From the NCBI RefSeq assembly GCF_016734815.1, contig NZ_JAERQF010000014.1:1-64000 (forward strand): 64,000 nucleotides of DNA, given 5' to 3'. This document shows, piece by piece, positions 1 to 7,858 of the stretch. Below the pieces are notes generated by a model. It made no database searches, was not told the origin of the DNA, and saw only the letters and a list, made by a program, of their open reading frames with translations. Within the stretch, counting starts at the first letter, position 1, and every line of letters begins with the position of its first letter. Made by a program: the position numbers and the translations under genes. This DNA comes from Hymenobacter rubidus. GTDB taxonomy: Bacteria > Bacteroidota > Bacteroidia > Cytophagales > Hymenobacteraceae.

Positions 1-167
1 CCGGGCAGGGTCAGGTCCACGAGCACGCAGTCGTAGCGGTAGAGCTTGATTTTCTCGTGGGCCTGGGCGTAGGTGGCCGCCTGCTCGCAGCGGTAGCCGT
101 CGCGCTGCAGGTGGTCCACCAGCGAGGTGCGCAGGGTGGGCTCGTCTTCTACGATTAGAATTTTCAC
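1..167 (-). CDS. Response regulator, N-terminal receiver part (cut by window edge)
   Basis: The minus strand opens with a GTG codon followed by MKILIVEDEPTL, the beta-1 strand and acidic pocket of a CheY-like receiver domain. About 18 codons after DCVLVD, the phospho-acceptor strand, the gene runs off the window, so the output domain cannot be seen. The Glu-Asp-Glu pocket (residues 7-9) and the VLVDLTLP segment with the expected phosphorylated Asp are intact. OmpR-type regulators are the commonest owners of this N-terminus, but that is inference. It lies just upstream (in transcription sense downstream) of the PAP2 gene on the same strand, separated by about 30 bases, so the two could be cotranscribed. 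Confidence 0.8.
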   Translation of the reverse strand, partial: MKILIVEDEPTLRTSLVDHLQRDGYRCEQAATYAQAHEKIKLYRYDCVLVDLTLP

Positions 168-198
168 GATGACTATTTCCGGTTACTTACTGGCCAAG

Positions 199-1002
199 CT
201 AAGCCCAAAATCTAACGGGAATTGGTAGCCGCTCCTGGCCGCACTTCCGCCCGCTCGCCACCGCCGGGGGGGCTTCCCGCGCCAGACGGGCCGCGGCCCG
301 TCCGTTCCAGTACAGTCGGGCCTCGCCCCAGACGTGGCGCAGCTGCATAAAATAGCGGGCAAACAGCAAATGCAGACCGCCAACCCAGCCCAGCGAACCC
401 ACCCAGCCGGCCAACACGTCGGAGGGGAAATGGACGCCCAGGTATACGCGCGACCAGCCCATACCCAGGGCCCACAGAGTCCCCAGCACCAGGGCCGGCC
501 GGCGAAAGCGGGTGCGCCAGAGCATTACGCCGAGGGTAGCAGCCAGCGCCGCGGCCGCCATGGAATGCCCGCTCGGGAAGCTGTACGAAGTTTCCGGGGA
601 CAGTGACACCCATAGTGCCGGCCGGGCCCGGCTGAGTATGTATTTGGCAAACAGGTTGAGCAGGCCGGCCCCGCCCACTGCCAGCGCGAAGAAGCCCAAC
701 GCCCGGTACTGCCGTACCAGCAGCAGGCCCAGGATAATCAATCCTTCCAGCACGAGCGTGGCCCAAGGCCCCCCGGCGCGGGCAAACCAGAGCGCTACGG
801 CGTCCATTGTGGGGGAAGCGTGGGCGTGCAGAAATTGTAAAATGGACTGGTCGCCGGGGAAGCCGTTGCCCTCCCAGATTTCTTCGGCAATTTCCAGGAA
901 TAAGAGCCACGGAGCTAAGAACCCGAACACCAAGCCCAGCAAGAGCCGCAGGTGGCGGCGCAATACGTGGCCGAGAAAAGCTAATACAGCAGGGAGTGGC
1001 AT
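199..1002 (-). CDS. PAP2-superfamily membrane phosphatase
   Basis: This 267-residue protein carries the full type 2 phosphatidic acid phosphatase signature: KYILSRARP (motif 1), FPSGHS (motif 2, with the catalytic His) and SRVYLGVHFPSD (motif 3, with the nucleophilic His). It has about six hydrophobic segments, so it is an inner-membrane enzyme with the active site on the outer face; family members dephosphorylate phosphatidate, phosphatidylglycerophosphate or undecaprenyl pyrophosphate, and the sequence does not say which. A GTG lies directly before the chosen ATG at 1002 and could serve instead. The last 35 residues are basic and poorly conserved in appearance. A response regulator gene follows on the same strand. 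Confidence 0.9.
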   Translation of the reverse strand: MPLPAVLAFLGHVLRRHLRLLLGLVFGFLAPWLLFLEIAEEIWEGNGFPGDQSILQFLHAHASPTMDAVALWFARAGGPWATLVLEGLIILGLLLVRQYRALGFFALAVGGAGLLNLFAKYILSRARPALWVSLSPETSYSFPSGHSMAAAALAATLGVMLWRTRFRRPALVLGTLWALGMGWSRVYLGVHFPSDVLAGWVGSLGWVGGLHLLFARYFMQLRHVWGEARLYWNGRAAARLAREAPPAVASGRKCGQERLPIPVRFWA

Positions 1003-1208
1003 CACGTGGGCTTACGAGGCGACTATTGTGTGCGTTGGCAGCCTGTCGGCCGAGGCCGTGCAAGCGGGCTACGGAGTCCCTTTGAATTGACTTCCCCGTT
1101 GCAACGCCCAGATGCGCAAGGTATCGGTAGTTGGTTGCCCTTCCGAACCCGAGAAGTTGGTCAATCGCGGCTACCATCATATCCTGTTGGCGGTCAAGTG
1201 CTTTTGCA

Positions 1209-1316
1209 GCTTGGGCTTTGGAGATGGCCCAGGAACTGCCCATTGCCGACTACCTTGACAACCCCCTGACGCAGCGGCAGGTAGCGCGTTTTCTGGCGCA
1301 GCACTTCGCGGCGTAG
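1209..1316 (+). pseudogene. Response regulator remnant, C-terminal piece of a receiver domain
   Basis: The frame ending at 1316 reads LEMAQELPIADYLDNPLTQRQ and continues to LAQHFAA before the stop. This matches the last strand and helix of Bacteroidota receiver domains, which typically read like QELPISGFLSKPLT followed by a helix ending in HF. The usual catalytic Lys-Pro has become Asn-Pro, and no coherent receiver sequence precedes it, so it is a decayed 3' end. It belongs to the same type of regulator as the N-terminal fragment at 1547-1726. Recognition rests on about 30 residues only. Confidence 0.45.
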
Positions 1317-1360
1317 CCGCAGCGCGGTAGCACCGGGCACCGGGCCGCCCGGCGCCTGTG

Positions 1361-1430
1361 TTAAGTGGGCCGTCGCACGATGAACGTCGTGCCCCCGCCC
1401 GAGCCTTGGGGAGAATGGACAGGCTGGCAG
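1361..1430 (-). pseudogene. Histidine kinase remnant (extreme C-terminus of the ATPase domain)
   Basis: On the minus strand the frame ending at the TAA at 1361-1363 reads VHSPQGSGGGTTFIVRRPT, the G2 box and final strand of a HATPase_c domain. Upstream, in another frame, GSGRVLPAC resembles a decayed GTGLGLP box, so at least one frameshift lies between. No intact kinase core precedes it. Together with the two receiver fragments on either side this marks a dismantled two-component locus. Confidence 0.45.
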
Positions 1431-1546
1431 AACCCGGCCGCTGCCTCTCACACCGTGAAAAAAGCCCCGCGCGGCAACACGAAGGTCCGCCCGCCGTACC
1501 CTTGACAGTTCTACCGGCTTCGTTGGAGCACTGACTACCCCCGTTT

Positions 1547-1726
1547 ATGCCACAGCTTTCCAGCATTCTGCTGGTCGATGACGACCTGACGACCAACTTC
1601 CTGAACAAAACGCTGCTCACCCGGCTCGGGGTAACGCAGCAACTGCTCTTTGCCGAGAATGGGGTAGAAGGGGTACTCGTTACAACGGGGCGAAAAATTG
1701 CGTTAAGGGTCTCGCCATCTCACTAA
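1547..1726 (+). pseudogene. Response regulator remnant, N-terminal piece of a receiver domain
   Basis: The ATG at 1547 begins MPQLSSILLVDDDLTTNFLN, the first strand, acidic pocket and helix of a single-domain receiver. The sequence stays receiver-like to AENGVEGV (about residue 43) and then changes into an unrelated tail that ends at 1726; the phosphorylated Asp and everything after it are missing. The breakpoint coincides with the left terminal inverted repeat of the element at 1670-1917, so the gene was truncated there. Confidence 0.7.
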
Positions 1727-1917
1727 GCCGGCCTGAAGTAAATCATTGATTCGTGAGACGACAATAAAAGGCACATTGCTGATTAGTTAGGGCCGCTTTC
1801 TACCCCGTTCCTGCTTGCCTCATAAAACGAGCGTTTATTGAGACACCAGCGAAGTGTATTGATAAACAATACGTTGCGGCTTAGCGTAATTTTCCGCCCC
1901 GTTGCAACGAGAACCCC
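1670..1917. mobile_element. Small MITE-like element or IS remnant with 38-bp terminal inverted repeats
   Basis: Positions 1670-1707 and the reverse complement of 1880-1917 agree at 33 of 38 bases; four of the five differences are transitions. The two repeats bound about 170 bp of AT-richer sequence with no reading frame of its own. Two unrelated genes that converge on it, a receiver on the plus strand and a PAS sensor on the minus strand, both lose their 3' parts exactly where they enter a repeat. That is the expected result of an insertion followed by loss or rearrangement of flanking DNA. I see no clear target-site duplication and no transposase, so the family cannot be named. Confidence 0.55.
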
Positions 1918-3434
1918 GGAAACAGCTCGGTGAAGGCCGGGTTGAAGTAGTCGATGCGGTGGTCGGGCTCGCGCAGCAGCACGATGGCCACCGGCGTCTG
2001 CTCGAAAATCTGGTACAGGTCCTGCCGCTGCTGGGCCTGCCGCTGCACCACGGCCAGCATGGCGGTTTGCAGCGTGTCGGCCTGCTTGCGGGCACGCACC
2101 TTCTCGGTCACGTCCAGAATAAACACGAGAATGCCCTGGGGCTCCGGCTGCCCGTTGAACAGCGGCTGGTAGATAAGGTCCACGTAGTGCTGCACCGGCT
2201 GCCCGGTGGCGGGGTCGGGCAGCATGAGCGCCGTTTCGGCGCCGCTGAAGGGCTGGCCGGTGGCGTATACCTGGTCGAGCAGGGCAATGAAGCCCTGTTC
2301 CTTCAGCTCGGGCACGGCCTGGGCCACGGTGCGGCCCAAGGCCGTGCGCCCCCCCGTGCGCGCCTGGTACTGGTCGTTGAAGAAGGTGTACCGGTGCTCG
2401 GGGCCGCTGAGCGTGGCGATGGCGGCGGGCACCTGGCCCAAAATCTGGCGCAGCAGGCCCTGCTGCACCCGAAGCTGCTCGCGCTGGTGCTCGGCTTCGT
2501 GCAAGGCCGCCCGGGCTTCCGCCGAGCGGGCCGTGACGCGCATTTCCAGCTCGTCGTTGAGCTGCTTCAGCTGCTGGCGGGCGCGCACCTGCTCGCTCAC
2601 GTCGTGGCTGTAATCGAGCACGCCATTTACGCGGCCCTGCGCATCGCGCAACGGGTGCAGCAGCAGGTTGAGAAACACCTGCTGGCTGCGCTGCCCACCG
2701 CCGGTGAAGTCCAGCCACACTTCCAGCTCCTCCACGTAGTAGGGCTCCCCGGTGCGGTACACGCGCTCCAGTAGCGCGGCCACGCCCTGCGCTTCGGCTT
2801 CGGGCAGTACCTCGCGCAGGGGGCGGCCAAAGAGCTGCGCCGGGGCCGGAAAGTACCGCTGATACGTTGCATTGGTGAAGGTGTAGACCAGCTCCGACCC
2901 TTCGTACACGGCCACCAGCGCGGGCAGGTGCATGAGCACGTCGTAGAAGCGTTGGCGGCCGGCCTCGGCCTCGGCCCGCGCCGCCAGCTCGCGCGCCTGG
3001 CTCTGGCGCAGGGCGTCTTCCACGGCCGAGCGGGGCTGGTCGTTGGTGTCGGTGAAGCTCACCAGCAGCCGCGCCCCCTGCCGCCGGGCCGCCAGGTGGA
3101 AGTAGCCGTCGAGGCTGTCGTGCTGGTAATTAAAGGACTCGCGTTTGGGTTCGCCCGATAGAAAGGCGTCGCGGTAAAACGCGAAGATGCCGGCCGGCGC
3201 GGCCGTGGGAAACAGCGTCAGAAACGACTCGGCGGGGCGCTGGGGCAGCCGCAGCATCTGTTGGGCAGCGGGGTTGAGGTACTCATAAGCCAGGTCGGTG
3301 ATGGTCGCGCCGGTTGCGTCGTACACGGGCCGGAACAGGATGAAGCCGGTCAAGGCCACTTCCAGCAGCGCGAGGGAAAAATCGTCGAAGCCCGCCAGGT
3401 CGAAGGGGAGGGACGAAGCAGGCATATCGGGCAT
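1881..3434 (-). CDS. PAS-domain sensor protein, truncated before its kinase domain
   Basis: The 517 residues contain three PAS units and the start of a fourth: residues about 22-130, 160-280 (QRFYDVLMHLPALVAVYEG), 330-455 (RQILGQVPAAIATLSGPEH, ending LVFILDVTEKVR), then DLYQIFEQTPVAIVLLREPDH. A coiled-coil linker joins PAS 2 and 3. Such proteins normally continue into HisKA and HATPase_c domains; here the reading frame stops a few codons after entering an inverted repeat (last residues SLQRGGKLR). It is therefore a 3'-truncated hybrid sensor and probably not an active kinase. A TACCTTAG -7-like element lies about 23 bases before the ATG. Confidence 0.75.
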   Translation of the reverse strand: MPDMPASSLPFDLAGFDDFSLALLEVALTGFILFRPVYDATGATITDLAYEYLNPAAQQMLRLPQRPAESFLTLFPTAAPAGIFAFYRDAFLSGEPKRESFNYQHDSLDGYFHLAARRQGARLLVSFTDTNDQPRSAVEDALRQSQARELAARAEAEAGRQRFYDVLMHLPALVAVYEGSELVYTFTNATYQRYFPAPAQLFGRPLREVLPEAEAQGVAALLERVYRTGEPYYVEELEVWLDFTGGGQRSQQVFLNLLLHPLRDAQGRVNGVLDYSHDVSEQVRARQQLKQLNDELEMRVTARSAEARAALHEAEHQREQLRVQQGLLRQILGQVPAAIATLSGPEHRYTFFNDQYQARTGGRTALGRTVAQAVPELKEQGFIALLDQVYATGQPFSGAETALMLPDPATGQPVQHYVDLIYQPLFNGQPEPQGILVFILDVTEKVRARKQADTLQTAMLAVVQRQAQQRQDLYQIFEQTPVAIVLLREPDHRIDYFNPAFTELFPGFSLQRGGKLR

Positions 3435-3456
3435 TGGTGGCGTGGGAATACATCTA

Positions 3457-3464
3457 CTAAGGTA
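3457..3464 (-). promoter_or_regulatory. Possible -7 promoter element (TACCTTAG) for the PAS gene
   Basis: TACCTTAG on the minus strand resembles the Bacteroidota -7 consensus TAnnTTTG and sits at a suitable distance before the ATG at 3434. The same octamer occurs before the DREN-APAZ gene (26373) and before the long helicase gene (31697). No convincing -33 TTTG is visible, so this stays tentative. Confidence 0.3.
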
Positions 3465-3604
3465 CAGGCTGCTGGTTACGAAGCGAGCGGCATTTGTGGT
3501 TGTTATACCATCAGCCCTAGTTGTTCCCCGCTGGTACGAGTTCTTGCGCTAGCCCAATCAACAAGCTCATCCATAGATGGGGCGTTAACCGCCTGATTTA
3601 TAGT

Positions 3605-3645
3605 AAAAAAAGGTACAAATCACAATTGCATTTGTGCCTTTTTTT
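3605..3645. terminator. Bidirectional intrinsic terminator after rep
   Basis: A 16-bp inverted repeat with one G/A mismatch (AAAAAAAGGTACAAAT and its partner ATTTGTGCCTTTTTTT) is separated by 9 bases and ends in T7 on either strand. It lies 70 bp past the rep stop codon and would end rep transcription on the minus strand; it could also insulate the plus strand. Confidence 0.75.
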
Positions 3646-3715
3646 ACTCTGTTTGTAGGCAGGCCATCCCTGATAACGAGCCACCTGCCCAATAGCACTT
3701 TTTATACTCCGGCCG

Positions 3716-4690
3716 CTATTTACCAGCCGGCGCGGCCTGCGATTTACGCAACCCGACCACCGTGAGAAACAAGCCCCCGGGGTTGGTGGATGCCTTCACT
3801 TTACCAGTTTTGAGCTTATAGCAGAACGAGAACAACTCGTCTACCATCCGCGCTTCGCTCAGAATCTGCTCAATTAGCCGGGTATCCCGAATATCGAGCT
3901 CCGCCAGCCGCTGGCGGGCCATCTGCAGCCGCGAATCGTCCAGGGGCTGCTCAAAAGGAAGTGGCAGCTGCTGGGGCTCCTGCTGTTTGATTTGAAAGCG
4001 AATGCTCTCAAAAGAGCGGCCCTTCTTAATGAGCTCATAGCCAATGTGCAGGTCCGTATTCTGGTTGATTTGCGTCACAGCCACGTCAAGCACATACTTC
4101 TGAAACATGGACACTTTGGTATACTGCTCCGCCTCAATGCCCTTCGGGTCTTTCAAAGCCAGCATTACTTTCAGGTCGTGCAGGGTGAAGGTGCGCGTTT
4201 CAGACTTGTCCTTCCATTGCGAGGCAATCTGGTAGATGCGCTTGGCGTACTTGCTGCTTAGGCTAAAAGCCGCTTGCAAGCGGAAGGACGTAAAGTTGCG
4301 CTTTAAGTCGATGAGATACGGCCGAATCTTCTCCGAGATTTCCAACTCGATAACCCCCTCACCCTTGATGTATTCGGCCGAAGCCAGCAAACCCACCTGC
4401 AGGATACGCTTGTTGTCTTCAATTACGTACTCCCGGCTGCGCAGCGCCGAGGTGGCTTCCAGAAATTGCTGGTAGTTCCACTGCCGGCCGGTAAGATGCT
4501 GAAGGTCCAGCACCTTCACCCGGTAGAAAGTGCCGATGCGGTCTTCCTTCTTCAGCAACGAGAGGAGATAGAACACAATGTCCATCTCGCAGGCGGTCAT
4601 CTCGTAGCGCGCCGTGGTGATGGCGTTGTGCTGACGAATCTCAAGCCCGGTAGAATTGGCTATAGCAGCCGCAGTATCAAGAACTTGCAT
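3716..4690 (-). CDS. Plasmid replication initiator protein (Rep_3/RepB type)
   Basis: A 324-residue protein whose body matches the double winged-helix initiators of iteron plasmids: QHNAITTARYEMTACEMDIVFYL begins the first winged helix, FRLQAAFSLSSKYAKRIYQ and the KDKSETRTFTLHDLKVML region form the junction and second winged helix that reads the iteron. These proteins bind iterons as monomers to open the origin and as dimers to repress their own promoter. The ATG at 4690 is chosen; upstream in-frame TTG at 4738 would place the start inside the iteron side and is less likely. Five iterons begin about 95 bp upstream of this start, the arrangement expected for autoregulation and origin function. 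The terminator at 3605-3645 closes the gene. Confidence 0.9.
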   Translation of the reverse strand: MQVLDTAAAIANSTGLEIRQHNAITTARYEMTACEMDIVFYLLSLLKKEDRIGTFYRVKVLDLQHLTGRQWNYQQFLEATSALRSREYVIEDNKRILQVGLLASAEYIKGEGVIELEISEKIRPYLIDLKRNFTSFRLQAAFSLSSKYAKRIYQIASQWKDKSETRTFTLHDLKVMLALKDPKGIEAEQYTKVSMFQKYVLDVAVTQINQNTDLHIGYELIKKGRSFESIRFQIKQQEPQQLPLPFEQPLDDSRLQMARQRLAELDIRDTRLIEQILSEARMVDELFSFCYKLKTGKVKASTNPGGLFLTVVGLRKSQAAPAGK

Positions 4691-4784
4691 GGAGGTGGGA
4701 GAGTGGGAGGGTATGCGAAGATAACAAGGAGAAGTCAAAAGGAAAGCCCAAAAGAAAGTTTTAGCTTTTCACACTTTCTTTTCA

Positions 4785-4886
4785 CTTATAAAACCTTTCC
4801 GCTGGACTTATAAAACCTTTCCTTTCGCTTATAATCCCTTCCCTTTAGACTTATAAAACCTTTCCTTTCACTTATAAAACCTTTCC
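4785..4886 (-). repeat. Iteron cluster 1: five phased copies of CTTATAAAACCTTTCC
   Basis: Copies start at 4785, 4807, 4828, 4850 and 4871. Four are perfect; the one at 4828 is degenerate (CTTATAATCCCTTCCC). Spacing alternates 22, 21, 22, 21 bases, so successive sites fall on the same face of the helix, as required for cooperative Rep binding. On the rep-coding strand they read GGAAAGGTTTTATAAG. Confidence 0.9.
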
Positions 4887-5212
4887 CAAAGGCCTCCCTA
4901 TTTACTGTTAATCAACACGTTACAAGCCCTACAAATAAGACAAATAACTAACAAATCTCACAAGCTTGTGATGCGGAGAAAAAAAAGGCTTTTAAGGAGT
5001 CTGGTACCACTCGGACGACACAGGGCGAAACAAGAAAACAACAGAAACAACCCGGCAACGATTAAAAAACAGTGATTGTACTTTAACAATAATTAATATT
5101 ATATTCACGATAACACCTGGTTAGTACGCAGCTAATGGCCCTAAATTATCAATTTCGTTTCGAGTTGGATACCGCCCAACAAGCTAGCAACGAGATGATG
5201 TCAATACCGAAA

Positions 5213-5449
5213 AGAAAGGTTTTATAAGCCATGCAGCCAGCAGCGCCACCCCCTGGCATCTTCTGGCAAATCCACAGACAATCGGGCAAGTAAACGCCAC
5301 TCACACCCGAAAGGAAAGGTTTTATAAGCCAGAAACTAGCTTCTCACTAGTTTTTAGTTAACTAAAAGGAAAGGTTTTATAAGTCAGCAATAGGTTTCCA
5401 GTCAGCTTTTTGGCCAGCTTTTAAGGAGCAAAAGGAAAGGTTTCATAAG
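5213..5449 (+). repeat. Iteron cluster 2: four dispersed copies of GGAAAGGTTTTATAAG
   Basis: Copies lie at 5213-5228 (first base changed), 5313-5328, 5368-5383 (both perfect) and 5434-5449 (one change, TTTCATAAG). They point the opposite way to cluster 1 and are irregularly spaced (100, 55 and 66 bases). Such outlying copies commonly act in copy-number control by handcuffing; that role is inferred from other iteron plasmids. Confidence 0.85.
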
Positions 5450-5460
5450 CCATATGTGCC

Positions 5461-5851
5461 TTTTCAACGTCAGAAACGCCCATAATTCGCCATAAATCCA
5501 GCTGCTCTCTTTCCTTGGTAAAGCACCCCCGTGCCATGCAATACCTACACCACGATTAAGAAGCCGAAACCGGCGATTAGCTGCCTGAACTGGTTTCCAA
5601 ATGTGCCAAGCCAGACCAATAGTGGTTCCCAAGCAACTGAAATGCCCTGATTGAACATGCCCCAACAGGCAACACTACCCAGCAGCTAGCGGCGGAAAAA
5701 GAATGCAGAATACAAGAGGGAAAAAGCGAATTGCGTAGCTGACCCAGCCCTTAATGCAATCAATTATTGACACTTTAATTTCAATAAAATTGAAACATTA
5801 ATAGGCTTTTCGCGTTTAATAAGTATCAGCAACGCAGTAAAATGCCCTTTT
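5461..5851. other. Gene-free stretch between origin and small-gene block
   Basis: No convincing gene is seen. A minus-strand frame at 5402-5665 overlaps the last iteron and has no recognisable features. The last 90 bases (about 5755-5825) are AT-rich and contain TTGACA and short TTAAT runs, so the promoter for the small-gene block probably lies here, but I cannot place it exactly. Confidence 0.4.
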
Positions 5852-6196
5852 ATGAGCGCCAAACCGGAAGTCGTCGAAGAAGCTTACACCATCTTGTCCC
5901 AGCTAGGAGGCCGCCGCTTCCTGATGATGACCGGAGCCGACAAGCTCATGGCCGCCGGACGGACGGCCAGCAACCCCAATCCCTGGCTACGGATGGACTT
6001 GCGCCACAATCAGGCCCGGGTGAACCGCCTGAAAATTACCCTTATGCCCACCGACACCTACAAGGTGGAATTCTACCACCAAAAGCTGGTCGACTGGGAG
6101 CCGGTCATTACCAACCAGCAGACGTTTGAAATGGTGTACGGGGAGGATTTGCCCGCCCTCTTCACCTCGGTCACGGGCTACGACACCCACCTTTAG
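5852..6196 (+). CDS. Conserved hypothetical protein (plasmid/phage type, 114 aa)
   Basis: The protein has the pattern GGRRFLMMTGADKLMA, then an LRMDL-NRLKITLMPTDTYKVEF core, ending YGEDLPALFTSVTGYDTHL. I recognise this as a widespread small protein of plasmids and phages whose function is unknown, with the invariant features GG-K/R-F-MTGA and ITL-P-DTY. The ATG at 5852 is preferred over the frame-shifted ATG at 5842. It opens a run of five short genes on the same strand with gaps of 10 to 75 bases, probably one operon. Confidence 0.75.
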   Translation: MSAKPEVVEEAYTILSQLGGRRFLMMTGADKLMAAGRTASNPNPWLRMDLRHNQARVNRLKITLMPTDTYKVEFYHQKLVDWEPVITNQQTFEMVYGEDLPALFTSVTGYDTHL

Positions 6197-6206
6197 CCCC
6201 TGCCGG

Positions 6207-6497
6207 ATGCGAGCCAGCGAGGCCCCCACCATCATCAACCCGGGCTGGAACCAGTACCGCAGCCGGGTTATCGCCGCCATTACCGACGTGGAAATGCTGA
6301 TGCAGCAGCTGGGCAAGGGCCTCGACTCCGACGGCCTGACCGCCGAAGTGGCCCAGCGGCTCGGGCTGCGCATCGATACCCAGCCGGATTTCGACGTGCT
6401 CAGCGCTCTGGTGCGGGCCGTGCGCCCCATCGGCCGCGAGGCCCTGCGGGCCACCCGTGAAGACCAGGGCGGCCAGTTTTCTCTGCTACTAATTTAA
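6207..6497 (+). CDS. Hypothetical protein (96 aa)
   Basis: Begins MRASEAPTIINPGWNQYRSR, 10 bases after the preceding stop codon. It is predicted to be mostly helical (ITDVEMLMQQLGKGLDSDGLT) with no motif I recognise. An in-frame upstream extension to 6126 would overlap the preceding gene and is rejected. Its position in a tight run of small genes supports it being real. Confidence 0.6.
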   Translation: MRASEAPTIINPGWNQYRSRVIAAITDVEMLMQQLGKGLDSDGLTAEVAQRLGLRIDTQPDFDVLSALVRAVRPIGREALRATREDQGGQFSLLLI

Positions 6498-6507
6498 CCC
6501 CCATGCC

Positions 6508-6843
6508 ATGCCCCAGCCCCTGGATTTAGTTGTTGGCGATGCCGTGTATTACGCCCGGGAGCGGGCCGTAGGCCTGATTTACACCACCTACGAGCGGGGC
6601 CGCCACGAGCGCCCCGGCGTGCAGCTACTGCTCAGCGATGGCCGCGACCTGAGTGGCTTCAGTTCCGAGGAAGCCGAGCAATTCCTACAACTGCTGGGTG
6701 ATACGGGCCTGCGCTACGAGTTTGCCAACGTGGGCCAGCTGGCCCGCGACTACCAGCGCGGCGTGTTCGGCCAGGCCTTCCACAACGCCCGGGTGCTGTT
6801 GCTGGCGCGGGAGCTGGCCAGCCCCGGACCGCCCATTGCGTAG
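6508..6843 (+). CDS. Hypothetical protein (111 aa)
   Basis: Starts MPQPLDLVVGDAVYYARERAVGLIY; the first half has alternating hydrophobic residues like a small beta-barrel (KOW/SH3-like feel: GDAVYYARERAVGLIYTTYE), the second half is helical (EEAEQFLQLLGDTGLRYEF). No family is recognised. Start is 10 bases after the preceding gene, within the same run of small genes. Confidence 0.6.
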   Translation: MPQPLDLVVGDAVYYARERAVGLIYTTYERGRHERPGVQLLLSDGRDLSGFSSEEAEQFLQLLGDTGLRYEFANVGQLARDYQRGVFGQAFHNARVLLLARELASPGPPIA

Positions 6844-6871
6844 CCATTTTCTCCTTTTTGTTCTTCTTGCC

Positions 6872-7207
6872 ATGCCCCCGACCACTCAGCACCCCCTGAA
6901 TATTTCCGTTTTCGCCCCGCAGCTGGCTTATCTGGCCGTGGAGCAGCAACCGGCCGACTCCACCGAAGCGCAGCGCCTCGAGCAGCTGCGGCAGCTTATC
7001 GAGGCCGCGCCGGATACGACCGACCTGTGCGGGTTTGCCGACGCTGCCCGCCAACTACTGGGCCCCGGCTACCAGGTGCACTGCGGCAGCTCGCACGTCT
7101 GGATAAAGCGCGACGACCAGCCCGAGCGCCTGGCCATCGTGGCCGACCGCTACACCACCGCCTACCGCGAGTGGAACAGCCCGCAACAGGCACCGAGGCC
7201 GGAATAG
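6872..7207 (+). CDS. Hypothetical protein (111 aa)
   Basis: The ATG at 6872 starts MPPTTQHPLNISVF. The C-terminal half (QVHCGSSHVWIKRDD, LAIVADRYT) looks like a compact beta-rich fold. A longer in-frame extension back to 6653 overlaps the previous gene and is not supported. Function unknown; context is the plasmid small-gene block. Confidence 0.55.
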   Translation: MPPTTQHPLNISVFAPQLAYLAVEQQPADSTEAQRLEQLRQLIEAAPDTTDLCGFADAARQLLGPGYQVHCGSSHVWIKRDDQPERLAIVADRYTTAYREWNSPQQAPRPE

Positions 7208-7280
7208 CCACTTATAAAAAGTGGTTTTTCAGTTCCGGCTTTGCCTTAACTTACCTCTCCAACCCTGACTACGCCCCCCC

Positions 7281-7775
7281 ATGTACAACTTTCCGAGCCT
7301 CACGAAAAAGGACTGGGTCACCGACTACGGCTTTCGCAAAGCCCTCGCAGCCGACCCCGGCACGATGAAGTTCGCCGGGCAGAACGTGGGGGCCGGCCGC
7401 CGCGACATCGTGGAATACTGGCAGCGGGAGAAAAGCCACTACCGGCTCTGGGAGTTGCTGCTTTACATGGGCAGCCACACCGTGCCGCAGACGGTGGCCT
7501 ACTTCGACCTGCCGGCCGACACGGCGGAGTTTCTGCGCTGGGTCTACAACGAGGTGTCCCACGAGCAGCGCGAGCAGGTAGCGGAAATGGTGCAGGGCTT
7601 CGCCAGCGGCTTCGACCAGATGAATTTTTTCCCCTACGCCGAGCTGTACGCTGTCTGGCAGCGGGCCGACGAGCGTCAGGCCCGCGACGGCAACGTGCTG
7701 GTCTACCTCGACCGCATCACCGAGCCGGACGGGGCGGAAATTGTCCGCTACCAGGCACCCAGCTTTTTTGAATAG
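7281..7775 (+). CDS. Hypothetical protein (164 aa)
   Basis: A soluble protein rich in aromatic residues (SLTKKDWVTDYGFRKAL, VEYWQREKSHYRLWELLLY). It contains no catalytic signature I know. Third-position GC is high and the frame is dense, so the gene is real. It follows the 111-aa genes after a 73-base gap and precedes the HTH-like gene at 7859. Confidence 0.65.
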   Translation: MYNFPSLTKKDWVTDYGFRKALAADPGTMKFAGQNVGAGRRDIVEYWQREKSHYRLWELLLYMGSHTVPQTVAYFDLPADTAEFLRWVYNEVSHEQREQVAEMVQGFASGFDQMNFFPYAELYAVWQRADERQARDGNVLVYLDRITEPDGAEIVRYQAPSFFE

Positions 7776-7858
7776 CCGAACTACGGGGCGGCGGGGGCCG
7801 TAATGTTGCAAAAATTGACTAATCTTTGCTCGTGTTAGACCTCTTTGCGGCCCCGGCT

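Larger units (their letters stand above)
4740..5460. other. Iteron-type replication origin region (oriV)
   Basis: The 700 bases upstream of rep hold nine copies of a 16-bp iteron in two opposed groups (4785-4886 and 5213-5449) around an AT-rich centre (for example 5071-5115, almost entirely A and T). An AT-rich opening region flanked by Rep sites next to the rep gene is the standard plan of Rep_3 plasmid origins. CTTTTAAGGAG occurs twice (near 4988 and 5418). I found no perfect DnaA box, so host-factor sites remain undefined. No protein gene is visible here. Confidence 0.8.

Noticed and set aside
1094..1106. 13-base match (CCCCGTTGCAACG) to the terminal inverted repeat at 1880-1917
   Set aside because: Too short and lacking the rest of the repeat; could be chance or a tiny relic.
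212..1243. Long minus-strand open frame of 343 codons
   Set aside because: It is a shadow of the PAP2 gene in another frame; it has no family sequence and is explained by high GC.
4890..5200. DnaA boxes in the origin
   Set aside because: No perfect TTATNCACA site was found; weak look-alikes in AT-rich DNA were not counted.
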